The notes: generated by a model from the sequence alone, not told the origin. Positions 26,411 to 38,461 are shown, counted from the first letter of the stretch. The stretch: 64,000 nt of DNA from Streptomyces hygroscopicus (GCF_026168105.1 NZ_LBMW01000035.1:1-64000); one strand, 5' to 3'. Numbers and translations: made by a program.

Positions 26411-27032
26411 GGAGCCCAAGGAGACCAAGCCCGGTTTCCAGAATCCCGTGGCCGGCTTCGGCGTGACCTTCAGGGCCATGTTCAAGAAGCGGCTGACCGA
26501 GCAGTACCCGGAGCAGAAGAAGACCACGGCCCCGCGCTTCCACGGACGGCACCAGCTCAACCGCCATCCGGACGGCCTGGAGAAGTGCGTCGGGTGCGAG
26601 CTGTGCGCCTGGGCCTGCCCCGCCGACGCGATCTACGTGGAGGGCGCGGACAACACGGACGAGGAGCGCTACTCCCCGGGCGAGCGGTACGGCCGGGTGT
26701 ACCAGATCAACTACGCCCGCTGCATCCTGTGCGGCCTGTGCATCGAGGCGTGCCCCACGCGTGCGCTCACGATGACGAACGAGTTCGAGCTGGCGGACTC
26801 CAGCCGCGCCAACCTCATCTACACCAAGGAGCAGCTGCTCGCCGGTCTCGAAGAGGGCATGGTCGACACCCCGCACGCCATCTATCCGGGGATGGACGAG
26901 CAGGACTACTACCGGGGCCTGGTGGCGGAGGCCGCGCCCGGCACGGTGCGCCAGGTCGCCGTCTCCAAGGGCGAACAGCCTCAAATGGCAGGCCCGTCGG
27001 GCGCGGCCGAGGAACAGGGGGCCGACGAATGA
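26403..27032 (+). CDS. nuoI: NADH-quinone oxidoreductase subunit I
   Basis: The 23-kDa ferredoxin-like subunit with two [4Fe-4S] clusters (N6a and N6b) that relay electrons to NuoB. Ligands are C62, C65, C68, C72 in CVGCELCAWACP and C107, C110, C113, C117 in CILCGLCIEACP. It has 209 residues with a variable hydrophilic C-terminus. ATG 26403 lies inside the end of nuoH, preceded by AAGGAGG. Confidence 0.96.
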   Translation: MAEEPKETKPGFQNPVAGFGVTFRAMFKKRLTEQYPEQKKTTAPRFHGRHQLNRHPDGLEKCVGCELCAWACPADAIYVEGADNTDEERYSPGERYGRVYQINYARCILCGLCIEACPTRALTMTNEFELADSSRANLIYTKEQLLAGLEEGMVDTPHAIYPGMDEQDYYRGLVAEAAPGTVRQVAVSKGEQPQMAGPSGAAEEQGADE

Positions 27033-27871
27033 GCGCGCAACTCGCCGCCTACTCCACCTCCACCGGAGAGGCCCTCCAGTTCTGGGTCCTCGGCACGGTC
27101 GCGGTGATCGGCGCGCTGTGCACCGTGTTCATGAAGAAGGCCGTGCACAGCGCGCTGTGCCTGGCCGGCACCATGATCGTGCTGGCGGTGTTCTACCTCG
27201 CCAACGGCGCCTACTTCCTGGGGATCGTGCAGATCGTCGTCTACACCGGCGCGATCATGATGCTGTTCCTCTTCGTGGTGATGCTCGTCGGTGTCACGGC
27301 TGCGGACTCCCTGAAGGAGACCATCAAGGGCCAGCGCTGGCTGGCCCTTCTGTGCGGGCTCGGCTTCGGCGTGCTGCTGTTCGCGGGCATCGCCAACGCG
27401 TCCCTGAAGGACTTCGACGGCCTGGGCAGGGTGAACGCGAACGGCAATGTGGAAGGCCTGGCGGCCCTCATCTTCACCAAGTACGTGTTCGCCTTCGAAA
27501 TCACCGGTGCCCTGCTCATCACGGCCGCGGTGGGCGCCATGGTGCTCACCCACCGCGAGCGCACCGAGCGCGCCAGGACCCAGCGCGAGCTGTCCCAGCA
27601 GCGGGTACGGGAGGGCAAGCACGTGCCGCCGCTGCCGGCTCCCGGCGTCTACGCCCGGCACAACGCGGTGGACATCGCGGGCCTCCTCCCGGACGGCACC
27701 CCGTCCGAGCTGACCGTCAGCAAGACGCTGCGCGACCGCGGTCAGGTCCGTGATGTGTCGGACGAGGCGATCAGCGACCTGAAGGCCCTGGAACAGCGCG
27801 CCGCCGAGCGCCTGGAGCGGGCCGAGGACGAGCGGCCGGCGCACAAGAGGACCGAGGAGGCGTCGAAGTGA
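27029..27871 (+). CDS. nuoJ: NADH-quinone oxidoreductase subunit J
   Basis: Membrane subunit J of complex I. Five transmembrane helices occupy the first 175 residues, including the conserved VYTGAIMMLFLFVVML that contributes to the pi-bulge helix near the quinone-coupling region. The remaining 105 residues are hydrophilic and charged, an extension beyond the E. coli protein that is common in actinobacteria. It is 280 residues long and overlaps both nuoI and nuoK by four bases. Confidence 0.94.
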   Translation: MSAQLAAYSTSTGEALQFWVLGTVAVIGALCTVFMKKAVHSALCLAGTMIVLAVFYLANGAYFLGIVQIVVYTGAIMMLFLFVVMLVGVTAADSLKETIKGQRWLALLCGLGFGVLLFAGIANASLKDFDGLGRVNANGNVEGLAALIFTKYVFAFEITGALLITAAVGAMVLTHRERTERARTQRELSQQRVREGKHVPPLPAPGVYARHNAVDIAGLLPDGTPSELTVSKTLRDRGQVRDVSDEAISDLKALEQRAAERLERAEDERPAHKRTEEASK

Positions 27872-28167
27872 ACCCGGTCAACTATCTGTATCTCGCGGCC
27901 TTGTTGTTCACGATCGGCGCCACCGGCGTGCTGATCCGGCGGAACGCGATCGTGGTGTTCATGTGCATCGAGCTGATGCTCAACGCCTGCAATCTCGCGT
28001 TCGTCGTCTTCTCCCGGATGCACGGCAATCTCGACGGCCAGATCATCGCGTTCTTCACGATGGTCGTCGCCGCCGCGGAGGTCGTGGTCGGGCTCGCGAT
28101 CATCGTGTCGCTGTTCCGTACCCGCCACTCGGCCTCGGTCGACGACGCCAGCCTGATGAAGCTGTAA
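27868..28167 (+). CDS. nuoK: NADH-quinone oxidoreductase subunit K
   Basis: A small 99-residue membrane subunit (ND4L homologue) with three helices and the buried glutamates needed for proton coupling, seen in MCIELMLNACNLAF and AAAEVVVGLAIIV. GTG 27868 overlaps the nuoJ stop. Length and motifs match the family exactly. Confidence 0.96.
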   Translation: MNPVNYLYLAALLFTIGATGVLIRRNAIVVFMCIELMLNACNLAFVVFSRMHGNLDGQIIAFFTMVVAAAEVVVGLAIIVSLFRTRHSASVDDASLMKL

Positions 28168-28181
28168 GGGGTCGCTGAATC

Positions 28182-30128
28182 GTGGACAACCTGATTGCGC
28201 TGCTGATCGCGGCGCCCCTGCTCGGAGCCGCCGTCCTCCTGTGCGGCGGCAGAAGGCTCGACGCGGCCGGCCACTGGATCGGCACCGCGCTGGCCGCCGC
28301 CTCCTTCGTGCTCGGCGTCGTCCTCTTCGGCGACATGCTGGGGAAGGCCGCCGACCACCGGACCGTGACACAGCACCTGTACAGCTGGATCCCGGTGGGC
28401 GGCTTCCAGGCCGACGTCACCTTCCGGCTCGACCAGTTGTCGATGACGTTCGTCCTGCTGATCACCGGTGTCGGCTCGCTCATCCACCTGTACTCGGTCG
28501 GGTACATGGAGCACGACGAGCGCCGGCGCCGCTTCTTCGGCTATCTCAACCTGTTCCTCGCGGCGATGCTGCTGCTCGTCCTCGCCGACAACTACCTGTT
28601 GCTGTACGTCGGCTGGGAGGGCGTCGGCCTCGCCTCGTACCTGCTGATCGGGTTCTGGCAGCACAAGCCCAGCGCGGCGACGGCGGCCAAGAAGGCGTTC
28701 CTGGTCAACCGTGTCGGCGACATGGGCCTGTCGATCGCGATCATGCTGATGTTCACGACGTTCGGGACCTTCGCCTTCGCGCCGGTCTTCGCGGACGTCG
28801 CCAGGACCGGTGAGGGGAAGCTCACCGCGATCGGTCTGATGCTGCTGCTCGCCGCGTGCGGCAAGTCGGCGCAGGTGCCGCTCCAGTCCTGGCTCGGGGA
28901 CGCGATGGAAGGCCCGACCCCGGTGTCGGCCCTCATCCACGCGGCGACCATGGTGACGGCGGGCGTGTATCTGATCGTCCGCTCCGGCGCGATCTTCAAT
29001 GCCGCGCCCGACGCACGACTGGCCGTCACCGTGGTCGGTGCGGTCACGCTCCTGTTCGGTGCGATCGTCGGTTGCGCGAAGGACGACATCAAGAAGGCGC
29101 TGGCCGGTTCGACCATGTCGCAGATCGGCTACATGGTGCTGGCCGCGGGCCTCGGCCCGATCGGCTACGTCTTCGCGATCATGCACCTGGTGACGCACGG
29201 CTTCTTCAAGGCCGGGCTGTTCCTCGGCGCGGGCTCGGTCATGCACGGCATGAACGACGAGGTCGACATGCGCAAGTACGGCGGCCTGCGGAAGTACATG
29301 CCGATCACCTTCGTCACCTTCGGCCTCGGTTACCTCGCCATCATCGGCTTTCCCGGGCTGTCCGGCTTCTTCTCCAAGGACAAGATCATCGAGGCGGCCT
29401 TCGCGAAGGGCGGCACCGAGGGCTGGATCCTCGGCGGCGCGGCCCTGCTGGGCGCGGCGATCACCGCGTACTACATGACGCGCGTGATGCTGATGACGTT
29501 CTTCGGCGAGGAGCGCTGGAGGAACCGGGCGACCGCCTCCCCTCAGGAGCCGGACGTGGAGCCGGCCGCGGAGCACCACGGCGAACACGCGGAGCCGCAT
29601 CCGCACGAGTCGCCCAAGGTCATGACGATCCCGATGATCGTGCTGGCCTTCGGATCGGTGTTCGCGGGCGGGATCTTCTCGATCGGCGACCGCTTCGTGC
29701 ACTGGCTGGAGCCGGTCACCGGGCACTCCGAGGGCCACTCACCGGTCAGCGCCATGACGGTCACGGCCGCCACCCTGGTGCTGCTCGTCGTGGGTGTCGC
29801 CATCGCCTACGCCCAGTACGGCCGCCGCCCGGTCCCGGTCGTCGCCCCGCGCGGATCGCTGCTCACTCGGGCCGCGCGCCGCGACCTGCTCCAGGACGAC
29901 TTCAACCATGTCGTCCTCGTCCGCGGCGGAGAGCACCTCACGCGCTCGCTCGTGTACGTGGACCACACCCTGGTCGACGGCGCCGTCAACGGCACGGCGG
30001 CCTCGGTCGGTGGCCTCTCCGGACGACTGAGGCGACTGCAGAACGGCTACGCACGGTCGTACGCGGTCTCGATGTTCGGCGGTGCGGCGGTGCTCGTCGC
30101 CCTGACCCTGCTGATGAGGGCGGTCTGA
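28182..30128 (+). CDS. nuoL: NADH-quinone oxidoreductase subunit L
   Basis: The distal antiporter-like proton-pumping subunit of complex I (648 residues, about 15-16 helices). The conserved segments YVGWEGVGLASYLLIGFW, DAMEGPTPVSALIHAATMVTAG (around residue 243) and HLVTHGFFKAGLFLGAGSVMH are all present. A His/Glu-rich loop (AEHHGEHAEPHPHE) near residue 470 precedes the lateral-helix region. GTG 28182 is preceded by AAGGGG. It lies 14 bp after nuoK. Confidence 0.96.
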   Translation: MDNLIALLIAAPLLGAAVLLCGGRRLDAAGHWIGTALAAASFVLGVVLFGDMLGKAADHRTVTQHLYSWIPVGGFQADVTFRLDQLSMTFVLLITGVGSLIHLYSVGYMEHDERRRRFFGYLNLFLAAMLLLVLADNYLLLYVGWEGVGLASYLLIGFWQHKPSAATAAKKAFLVNRVGDMGLSIAIMLMFTTFGTFAFAPVFADVARTGEGKLTAIGLMLLLAACGKSAQVPLQSWLGDAMEGPTPVSALIHAATMVTAGVYLIVRSGAIFNAAPDARLAVTVVGAVTLLFGAIVGCAKDDIKKALAGSTMSQIGYMVLAAGLGPIGYVFAIMHLVTHGFFKAGLFLGAGSVMHGMNDEVDMRKYGGLRKYMPITFVTFGLGYLAIIGFPGLSGFFSKDKIIEAAFAKGGTEGWILGGAALLGAAITAYYMTRVMLMTFFGEERWRNRATASPQEPDVEPAAEHHGEHAEPHPHESPKVMTIPMIVLAFGSVFAGGIFSIGDRFVHWLEPVTGHSEGHSPVSAMTVTAATLVLLVVGVAIAYAQYGRRPVPVVAPRGSLLTRAARRDLLQDDFNHVVLVRGGEHLTRSLVYVDHTLVDGAVNGTAASVGGLSGRLRRLQNGYARSYAVSMFGGAAVLVALTLLMRAV

Positions 30129-30133
30129 TAGCG

Positions 30134-31705
30134 ATGTCCTTTCCTCTGCTGACAGCGACGGCGGCGCTCCCGGCCGTGGGAGCGATCGCCACGGCCGCGG
30201 TCCCGGCCGCCCGGCGCACCGCCGCCAAGTGGCTCGCGCTGGTCGTCTCACTCGCCACGCTCGTGCTCGCCGCGGTGATCGGCTTCCGCTTCGAACCGGG
30301 CGGGGCGCGCTACCAGTTCACCGAATCGCACGCCTGGATCAGGGACTTCGGGGTGCGGTACGAGCTGGGGGTGGACGGCATCGCGGTGGCGCTCGTCGCG
30401 CTGACCGCGCTGCTGATCCCGTTCGTGATCCTGGCCGGCTGGCACGACGCCGACCCGCTGGAGACCGGAAGCCGCCGCTGGCGGCCGACGCAGGGCTTCT
30501 TCGCCCTGATCCTGGCCGTCGAGGCGATGGTGATCATCTCCTTCGAGGCCATGGATGTCTTCGTCTTCTACATCTTCTTCGAAGCCATGCTCATCCCGAT
30601 GTACTTCCTCATCGGTGGCTTCGGGGACCGCGCCCACGAGCACGGCGAGGAGGCGGCCTCGACGCAACGGTCGTACGCCGCGGTGAAGTTCCTCCTCTAC
30701 AACCTGGTCGGCGGCCTGATCATGCTGGCCGCGGTGATCGGTCTCTATGTGCAGGCCGGGACCTTCTCGCTCCCGGAGATCGTGCAGGCGCGGGCGAACG
30801 GCTCGCTCCACATGGCGACCGGCACCGAGCGCTGGCTGTTCCTCGGCTTCTTCTTCGCCTTCGCGGTGAAGGCGCCGCTGTGGCCGCTCCACACCTGGCT
30901 GCCCAACGCCATGGGGGAGGCCACCGCCCCGGTGGCCGTCCTCATCACGGCCGTCGTCGACAAGGTGGGCACGTTCGCGATGCTGCGCTTCTGCCTCCAG
31001 CTGTTCCCGGAGGCGAGCAAGTGGGCGACGCCCGTCATCCTCGTCCTGGCGCTCATCAGCATCGTCTACGGGGCGCTGCTCGCCGTCGGCCAGCGCGACA
31101 TCAAGCGACTGGTGGCGTATGCGTCGATCTCGCACTTCGGCTTCATCATCCTGGGCATCTTCGCGATGACCAGCCAGGGTCAGTCGGGCGCGACGCTCTA
31201 CATGGTCAACCACGGGATCTCGACCGCCGCCCTGATGCTGGTGGCGGGCTTCCTGATCTCCCGGCGCGGCTCGCGTCTGATCGCGGACTACGGAGGCGTG
31301 CAGAAGGTCGCGCCCGTGCTCGCCGGCACGTTCCTGATCGGCAGCCTGGCGACGCTCTCCCTGCCGGGGCTGGCGCCGTTCGTCAGTGAGTTCCTGGTCC
31401 TGGTCGGCACGTTCGTGCGCCACCCGGCGATCGGCATCATCGCCACGTTCGGCATCGTGCTCGCCGCGCTCTACACCCTCGTCCTGTACCAGCGGACGAT
31501 GACGGGCCCGGTGAAGCCGCAGGTCGCCGAGATGCCGGACCTGCGCGTACGCGAACTTCTGGTCGTCGCCCCGCTGATCGTGCTGCTGATCTTCCTCGGC
31601 GTCTACCCGAAGCCGGTCGCCGACATCGTCAACCCGGCGGTCAAACAGACCATGTCCGATGTGCATCAGACCGATCCCAAGCCCGAGGTGGAGGCGGTCA
31701 AGTGA
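30134..31705 (+). CDS. nuoM: NADH-quinone oxidoreductase subunit M
   Basis: An antiporter-like proton channel subunit of 523 residues, about 14 helices. Typical sequence includes FFEAMLIPMYFLIG near residue 150 with its key glutamate, KAPLWPLHTWLPNAMGEAT near residue 247, and the lysine-bearing KRLVAYASISHFGF near residue 322. ATG 30134 is five bases after the nuoL stop; it overlaps nuoN by four bases. Confidence 0.96.
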   Translation: MSFPLLTATAALPAVGAIATAAVPAARRTAAKWLALVVSLATLVLAAVIGFRFEPGGARYQFTESHAWIRDFGVRYELGVDGIAVALVALTALLIPFVILAGWHDADPLETGSRRWRPTQGFFALILAVEAMVIISFEAMDVFVFYIFFEAMLIPMYFLIGGFGDRAHEHGEEAASTQRSYAAVKFLLYNLVGGLIMLAAVIGLYVQAGTFSLPEIVQARANGSLHMATGTERWLFLGFFFAFAVKAPLWPLHTWLPNAMGEATAPVAVLITAVVDKVGTFAMLRFCLQLFPEASKWATPVILVLALISIVYGALLAVGQRDIKRLVAYASISHFGFIILGIFAMTSQGQSGATLYMVNHGISTAALMLVAGFLISRRGSRLIADYGGVQKVAPVLAGTFLIGSLATLSLPGLAPFVSEFLVLVGTFVRHPAIGIIATFGIVLAALYTLVLYQRTMTGPVKPQVAEMPDLRVRELLVVAPLIVLLIFLGVYPKPVADIVNPAVKQTMSDVHQTDPKPEVEAVK

Positions 31706-33351
31706 GTACAGCAGCCGTCCACAGCCTGTGGACAACCGCGGCCGATCCGATCTCGAGGATCCAGGCCCCGAAGATCGAGTACGGACAGCTGTCGCCGACC
31801 TTGATCGTCATCGGTGCGGCGCTCGTCGGAGTGCTGATCGAGGCGTTCGTCCCGCGCGCGTCCCGTTACTACGCGCAGGTGTTCGTGTCGGTCGTAGCGC
31901 TCGCCGCCGCCTTCGCCGCGGTGGTGGCACTGGCGGCCGACGGGTACGGCACGACCAAGGCGCACATCGCGGCAATGGGCGCGATCGCGGTCGACGGACC
32001 GTCCTTGTTCCTCCAGGGGACGATCCTGCTGGCCGGACTGCTCGGCGTGTTCACCTTCGCCGAGCGGCGCCTGGACCCGGCGGCCCACGGCAACCGGGTC
32101 GACTCGTTCGCCGCGCAGGCCGCGTCCGTCCCGGGCAGCGAGAGCGAGAAGGCCGCCATGAAGGCGGGTTTCACGACGACCGAGGCGTTCCCGCTGCTGC
32201 TGTTCGCGGTGGGCGGCATGCTCGTCTTCCCCTCGGCGAACGACCTGCTGACGCTGTTCGTCGCCCTGGAGGTCTTCTCGCTGCCGCTGTACCTGCTCTG
32301 CGCCCTGGCCCGCCGCAAGCGGCTCATGTCGCAGGAGGCCGCGGTCAAGTACTTCCTGCTCGGCGCGTTCGCCTCGGCGTTCACGCTGTTCGGCATCGCC
32401 ATGCTGTACGGGTACGCGGGCTCGGTGTCGTACGCGAGGATCGCACAGGTCGTCGAGGGCACGGTCACCAATGTCGACCCGGCGCTCGCCAACACCATGG
32501 GCAACGACGTGCTGCTGCTCATCGGCGCCGCGATGATCGCGATGGGCCTGCTGTTCAAGGTGGCCGCGGTGCCGTTCCACATGTGGACGCCCGATGTGTA
32601 CCAGGGCGCGCCCACCCCGGTGACCGGCTTCATGGCGGCGGCGACCAAGGTGGCGGCGTTCGGCGCGCTGCTGCGGCTGCTCTACGTCGTCCTGCCGGGT
32701 CTGCGCTGGGACTGGCGGCCGGTCATGTGGGCGGTCGCGATCGTCACCATGCTGGGCGGTGCGATCGTCGCGATCACACAGACCGACATCAAGCGGATGC
32801 TGGCCTACTCGTCCATCGCGCATGCCGGATTCATCCTCGCGGGTGTCATCGCGACGACCCGGGACGGTGTGTCCTCGGTCCTCTTCTACCTGGCCGCGTA
32901 CTCGTTCGTGACGATCGGCGCCTTCGCCGTCGTGACGCTCGTGCGCGACGCGGGCGGCGAGGCCACACACCTGTCCAAGTGGGCCGGACTCGGGCGCAGG
33001 TCTCCGCTTGTGGCGGCCGTGTTCGCGGTGTTCCTGCTGGCCTTCGCGGGCATCCCGCTGACCTCCGGCTTCGCCGGGAAGTTCGCCGTGTTCAAGGCGG
33101 CTGCGGAGGGCGGGGCGACTCCGCTGGTCGTGATCGGTGTGATCTCGTCGGCCATCGCGGCCTTCTTCTACGTCCGTGTGATCGTCCTGATGTTCTTCAG
33201 CGAGCCGCGACCCGAGGGCCCGACGGTGGCGGTCCCGTCACCGCTGACGATGACGGCGATCGGGGTGGGCGTGGCGGTCACGCTCGCGCTGGGTGTGGCA
33301 CCGCAGTACTTCCTGGACCTGGCGAGCCAGGCGGGAGTCTTCGTGCGCTGA
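31702..33351 (+). CDS. nuoN: NADH-quinone oxidoreductase subunit N
   Basis: The last complex I subunit (549 residues, about 14 helices), also antiporter-like. Markers are FKVAAVPFHMWTPDVYQGAP near residue 288 and KRMLAYSSIAHAGFILAG near residue 364. The N-terminal 40 residues are hydrophilic. GTG 31702 overlaps the nuoM stop. It ends the operon and is followed by a strong hairpin. Confidence 0.96.
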   Translation: MSTAAVHSLWTTAADPISRIQAPKIEYGQLSPTLIVIGAALVGVLIEAFVPRASRYYAQVFVSVVALAAAFAAVVALAADGYGTTKAHIAAMGAIAVDGPSLFLQGTILLAGLLGVFTFAERRLDPAAHGNRVDSFAAQAASVPGSESEKAAMKAGFTTTEAFPLLLFAVGGMLVFPSANDLLTLFVALEVFSLPLYLLCALARRKRLMSQEAAVKYFLLGAFASAFTLFGIAMLYGYAGSVSYARIAQVVEGTVTNVDPALANTMGNDVLLLIGAAMIAMGLLFKVAAVPFHMWTPDVYQGAPTPVTGFMAAATKVAAFGALLRLLYVVLPGLRWDWRPVMWAVAIVTMLGGAIVAITQTDIKRMLAYSSIAHAGFILAGVIATTRDGVSSVLFYLAAYSFVTIGAFAVVTLVRDAGGEATHLSKWAGLGRRSPLVAAVFAVFLLAFAGIPLTSGFAGKFAVFKAAAEGGATPLVVIGVISSAIAAFFYVRVIVLMFFSEPRPEGPTVAVPSPLTMTAIGVGVAVTLALGVAPQYFLDLASQAGVFVR

Positions 33352-33370
33352 CCCGGGCCGCCCACCGGCG

Positions 33371-33405
33371 ACGGCCCGGCACCCGCTCGGGGGGTGCCGG
33401 GCCGT
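33371..33405 (+). terminator. nuo operon terminator
   Basis: A perfect 14-bp stem ACGGCCCGGCACCC (33371-33384) / GGGTGCCGGGCCGT (33392-33405) with a 7-nt loop begins 20 bp after the nuoN stop. No T-run follows, but the stability and position make it the likely end of the 14-gene transcript. Confidence 0.8.
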
Positions 33406-33569
33406 GTGCTGCCCACGGTTGCTGCACGCCCTCGGGGCGTGCCCCCTCGCTTCGGGTCACTGATCCACGACGGTCGGAGTCGGACAAGCCTGTGGATAAC
33501 TCAGGCGCTGTCGGCGGCGGCCCCTATCGTGGACGTCGTGGTCGAGGGACGACACACGGGGGACGGGCG

Positions 33570-35603
<2,034 letters not shown>

Positions 35604-35642
35604 CGGCGGGGGTCGGCGAACAGAAGTCCCGGCTCCCGGTCG

Positions 35643-38441
35643 TCACAGTGCGCGCGACGCATACGCCCTGACGTCCGCGTCCGAGTCCGTCGTTGCCGTG
35701 GCGAGGGCCGCGTGGGCGCCCTCCGCCCGGGTGTGCCGGGTCAGCGCCAGCACGGCCGCCTTGCGCACATCGGCGTTGGGGTCGGCGAGGGCCTTGCCGA
35801 GGGCGGGGACCGCCGCCTCGGGGTCCGCTGCGGCGAGCGCCGCGGCGGCTCCGGCGCGGACCTGCCAGGCCGGGTCGGACAGGGCGGCCGTGGCCCGTGC
35901 GGCGAGCGGTCCCGGGCATCCGGTGGCGGCCAGCGCTCCATAGGCGGCCGCGCGGACCAGGGCGTCGGGGTCGTCGGTGAGGTTGGCAAGGGCGGACAGA
36001 ACACCGTCTGTCTCCTGCCCCTCTGACGCGCCGTGACCGACGTTTGCCGTGCCCACCGTGCTGAGGGCCTTGGCGAGCGCGACGCGGACCTCGCGTGCCG
36101 GGTCGGCGGTCGCCGCGCTGACCAGCGGTGTGACCGCGTCGACCGAGACGAGGGCGCGCACGGCCTCGATACGGACGCTCGTGTCGGAGTCGGCGAGAGC
36201 GCCCGCGAACAGGCGCGCGTCGCCGAGCCGCAGCGCGCGCAGCAGGTCCAGCGCGGCGGCCCGGACCACGGGGTCGGCCTGGGACACGGCCTCGGCGAGG
36301 CGGTCGCGCAGGGCCGGTTCCGGCGGCAGCGTCTCGACGAGTTCGCGCAGCGACGCCGCCGCGGCGGCGCGCACCCCGGCGTCGGCGTCGAACAGCGCGG
36401 CGGCCAGCGCCGGCCCGGTCCCGGGCGGTGCGGTCTCGGTGACGACCGTGACGGCCGTCCGGCGCACCGAGGGCTCGGCGTCGGTCAAGTAGGGCTCGAG
36501 CGCGGCGAGTTCGGGTGTCTCCTCCGCGAGAGCGAGGAGGGCGAGCAGGCGGGGTGACGGCGGCGCCTCGGTGCCGGTGGTGGTGGCGGTGGCGGTGGCG
36601 GTCGTGGTGGGGGCGGGGCCGGCCACGGACGATACGGCCGTGCCGACCGCCACGGGCGCCACCTCCCGGGCCCCGGCCGTCGCCACCTGCTCGGCATGAA
36701 CCTCGCCGAGCCGCCGGGACGGGCCGCCCACGGGGGCGAAGCCTTCCACCGGAACGAGATAGGGAGCCACGGGACGGGCCATGAACTCCATCGCACCAGA
36801 GGGGGACTTGTGCAGATCGAGATGGTGGAACCACGAGGTGTCGTCGCGACGAGGATGGTCCAGCCGGTCGTGGTAGAGGCCCCAACGGGACTCCGTGCGG
36901 GCCAGGGAGGCGCGGGCCGCCATTTCCGCGCAGTCGCGGATGAAGGTCACCTCCGCGCAGCGCATCAGCTCGTGCGGGGTCCGGGCACCCATCGAGGCGA
37001 TGTCGGACCGCATCCGCTCGAACGCCTCCAGGGCCAGCGACAGACGGGCCCCGGACTTCGGCGGGGCCACGTAGTCGTTCACGAAGCGGCGCAGCTTGTA
37101 CTCGACCTGGGGCTGCGGCGGGCCGTCGGGGTTGCGCAGCGGACGGTAGATCAGGTCGTGGGCCTCGCGCAGCTGGCCGGCCGGCAGTTCGCCCGCGTAC
37201 GGCGTGTACCGCGCGGCGTCCTCGCCCGCCAGATCGCCGAACACGAACGCGCCGATCATGTAGTTGTGCGGAACGCAGGCCAGGTCCCCGGCGGCGTACA
37301 GACGGGGCACGGTCGTACGGGCGTGGTCGTCGACACGTACACCCGAGGCCGAGTGGCCGCCGCACAGACCGATCTCGGAGATGTGCATCTCGACGTCGTG
37401 GGTGCGGTAGTCATGGCTCCGTCCGGAGTGGAAGGTGCCGCGCGTCGGCCGTTCCGTCGAGTGCAGGATCGACTCCAGCGCCGTGATGGACTCCTGCGGC
37501 AGATGGCTCAGCTTCAGGTACACCGGGCCCCGGGCGGACGCGACCTCCGTCGCGAACTCCGCCATCATCTGCCCCGACCAGTAGTCGGAGTCGACGAAGC
37601 GTTCGCCGTGCCGGTTGACCTGGTAGCCGCCGAAGGGGTTGGCCACGTAGGCGCAGGCCGGGCCGTTGTAGTCCTTGATCAGCGGGTTGATCTGGAAGCA
37701 CTCGATCCCGGTCAACTCGGCGCCCGCATGGTAGGCCATCGCGTAGCCGTCGCCCGCGTTCGTCGGGTTCTCGTACGTGCCGTAGAGGTAGCCGGAGGCA
37801 GGCAGGCCGAGGCGCCCGCAGGCACCCGTCGCCAGGATCACCGCGCCCGCGCGGACGACGACGAAAGCGCCCGTGCGGGTGTGGAAGCCCGCTGCCCCGA
37901 CGGCGCTCCCGCCCGCTGTCAGCACCCGCACCGGCATCACCCGGTTCTCGATCCGGATCCGCTCCCGCATCTCGCGCCGCCGCAACTGCCGGTAAAGGAC
38001 CTTCTTGACGTCCTTGCCCTCCGGCATCGGCAGCACATAGGAGCCCGACCGGTGCACCTGGCGGACCGCGTAATCGCCGTGCTCGTCCTTCTCGAACTTC
38101 ACGCCGTACGACTCCAGCCGCCGCACCATGGCGAACCCGCGGTTCGCCGTCTGCCGGACGGTGGACTGGTCGACGATGCCGTCGTTGGCGCGGGTGATCT
38201 CCGCGACGTAGTCGTCCGGCTCGGCTCGGCCGGGGATGACCGCGTTGTTCACGCCGTCCATGCCCATGGCGAGCGCACCGGAGTGCCGGACGTGCGCCTT
38301 CTCCAGCAGCAGGACGTTCGCCCCGTGTTCGGCGGCCGTCAGCGCCGCCATGGTGCCGGCGGTGCCGCCGCCGATCACGAGCACGTCGCAGGAGAGTTCG
38401 TCGGCGTCGGTGAGGGCGGGGATCTCCATGGGGGTGTCCAC
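35643..38441 (-). CDS. AprA/fumarate-reductase-like flavoprotein fused to HEAT repeats
   Basis: A 932-residue two-part protein. Residues 1-600 are an FAD flavoprotein of the succinate dehydrogenase / fumarate reductase / APS-reductase alpha superfamily. It has the FAD motif VLVIGGGTAGTMAAL near residue 20, LEKAHVRHSGALAMG near residue 46, the loop ISEIGLCGGHSASGVRVDD, and RLYAAGDLACVPHNYMIGA. A Thr/Ala linker near 605-620 leads to about 310 residues of HEAT repeats, with nine matches to xVRxxAxxxL (for example SVRRTAVTVV, VVRAAALDLL, DVRKAAVLAL). It is the last gene of the operon containing an AprB-like ferredoxin and a sulfonate-type ABC transporter. GTG 38441 is used; ATG 38429 is possible. 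The substrate is unknown. Confidence 0.82.
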   Translation of the reverse strand: MDTPMEIPALTDADELSCDVLVIGGGTAGTMAALTAAEHGANVLLLEKAHVRHSGALAMGMDGVNNAVIPGRAEPDDYVAEITRANDGIVDQSTVRQTANRGFAMVRRLESYGVKFEKDEHGDYAVRQVHRSGSYVLPMPEGKDVKKVLYRQLRRREMRERIRIENRVMPVRVLTAGGSAVGAAGFHTRTGAFVVVRAGAVILATGACGRLGLPASGYLYGTYENPTNAGDGYAMAYHAGAELTGIECFQINPLIKDYNGPACAYVANPFGGYQVNRHGERFVDSDYWSGQMMAEFATEVASARGPVYLKLSHLPQESITALESILHSTERPTRGTFHSGRSHDYRTHDVEMHISEIGLCGGHSASGVRVDDHARTTVPRLYAAGDLACVPHNYMIGAFVFGDLAGEDAARYTPYAGELPAGQLREAHDLIYRPLRNPDGPPQPQVEYKLRRFVNDYVAPPKSGARLSLALEAFERMRSDIASMGARTPHELMRCAEVTFIRDCAEMAARASLARTESRWGLYHDRLDHPRRDDTSWFHHLDLHKSPSGAMEFMARPVAPYLVPVEGFAPVGGPSRRLGEVHAEQVATAGAREVAPVAVGTAVSSVAGPAPTTTATATATTTGTEAPPSPRLLALLALAEETPELAALEPYLTDAEPSVRRTAVTVVTETAPPGTGPALAAALFDADAGVRAAAAASLRELVETLPPEPALRDRLAEAVSQADPVVRAAALDLLRALRLGDARLFAGALADSDTSVRIEAVRALVSVDAVTPLVSAATADPAREVRVALAKALSTVGTANVGHGASEGQETDGVLSALANLTDDPDALVRAAAYGALAATGCPGPLAARATAALSDPAWQVRAGAAAALAAADPEAAVPALGKALADPNADVRKAAVLALTRHTRAEGAHAALATATTDSDADVRAYASRAL

Positions 38442-38461
38442 CAGGGGTGCCTTTCACATGC

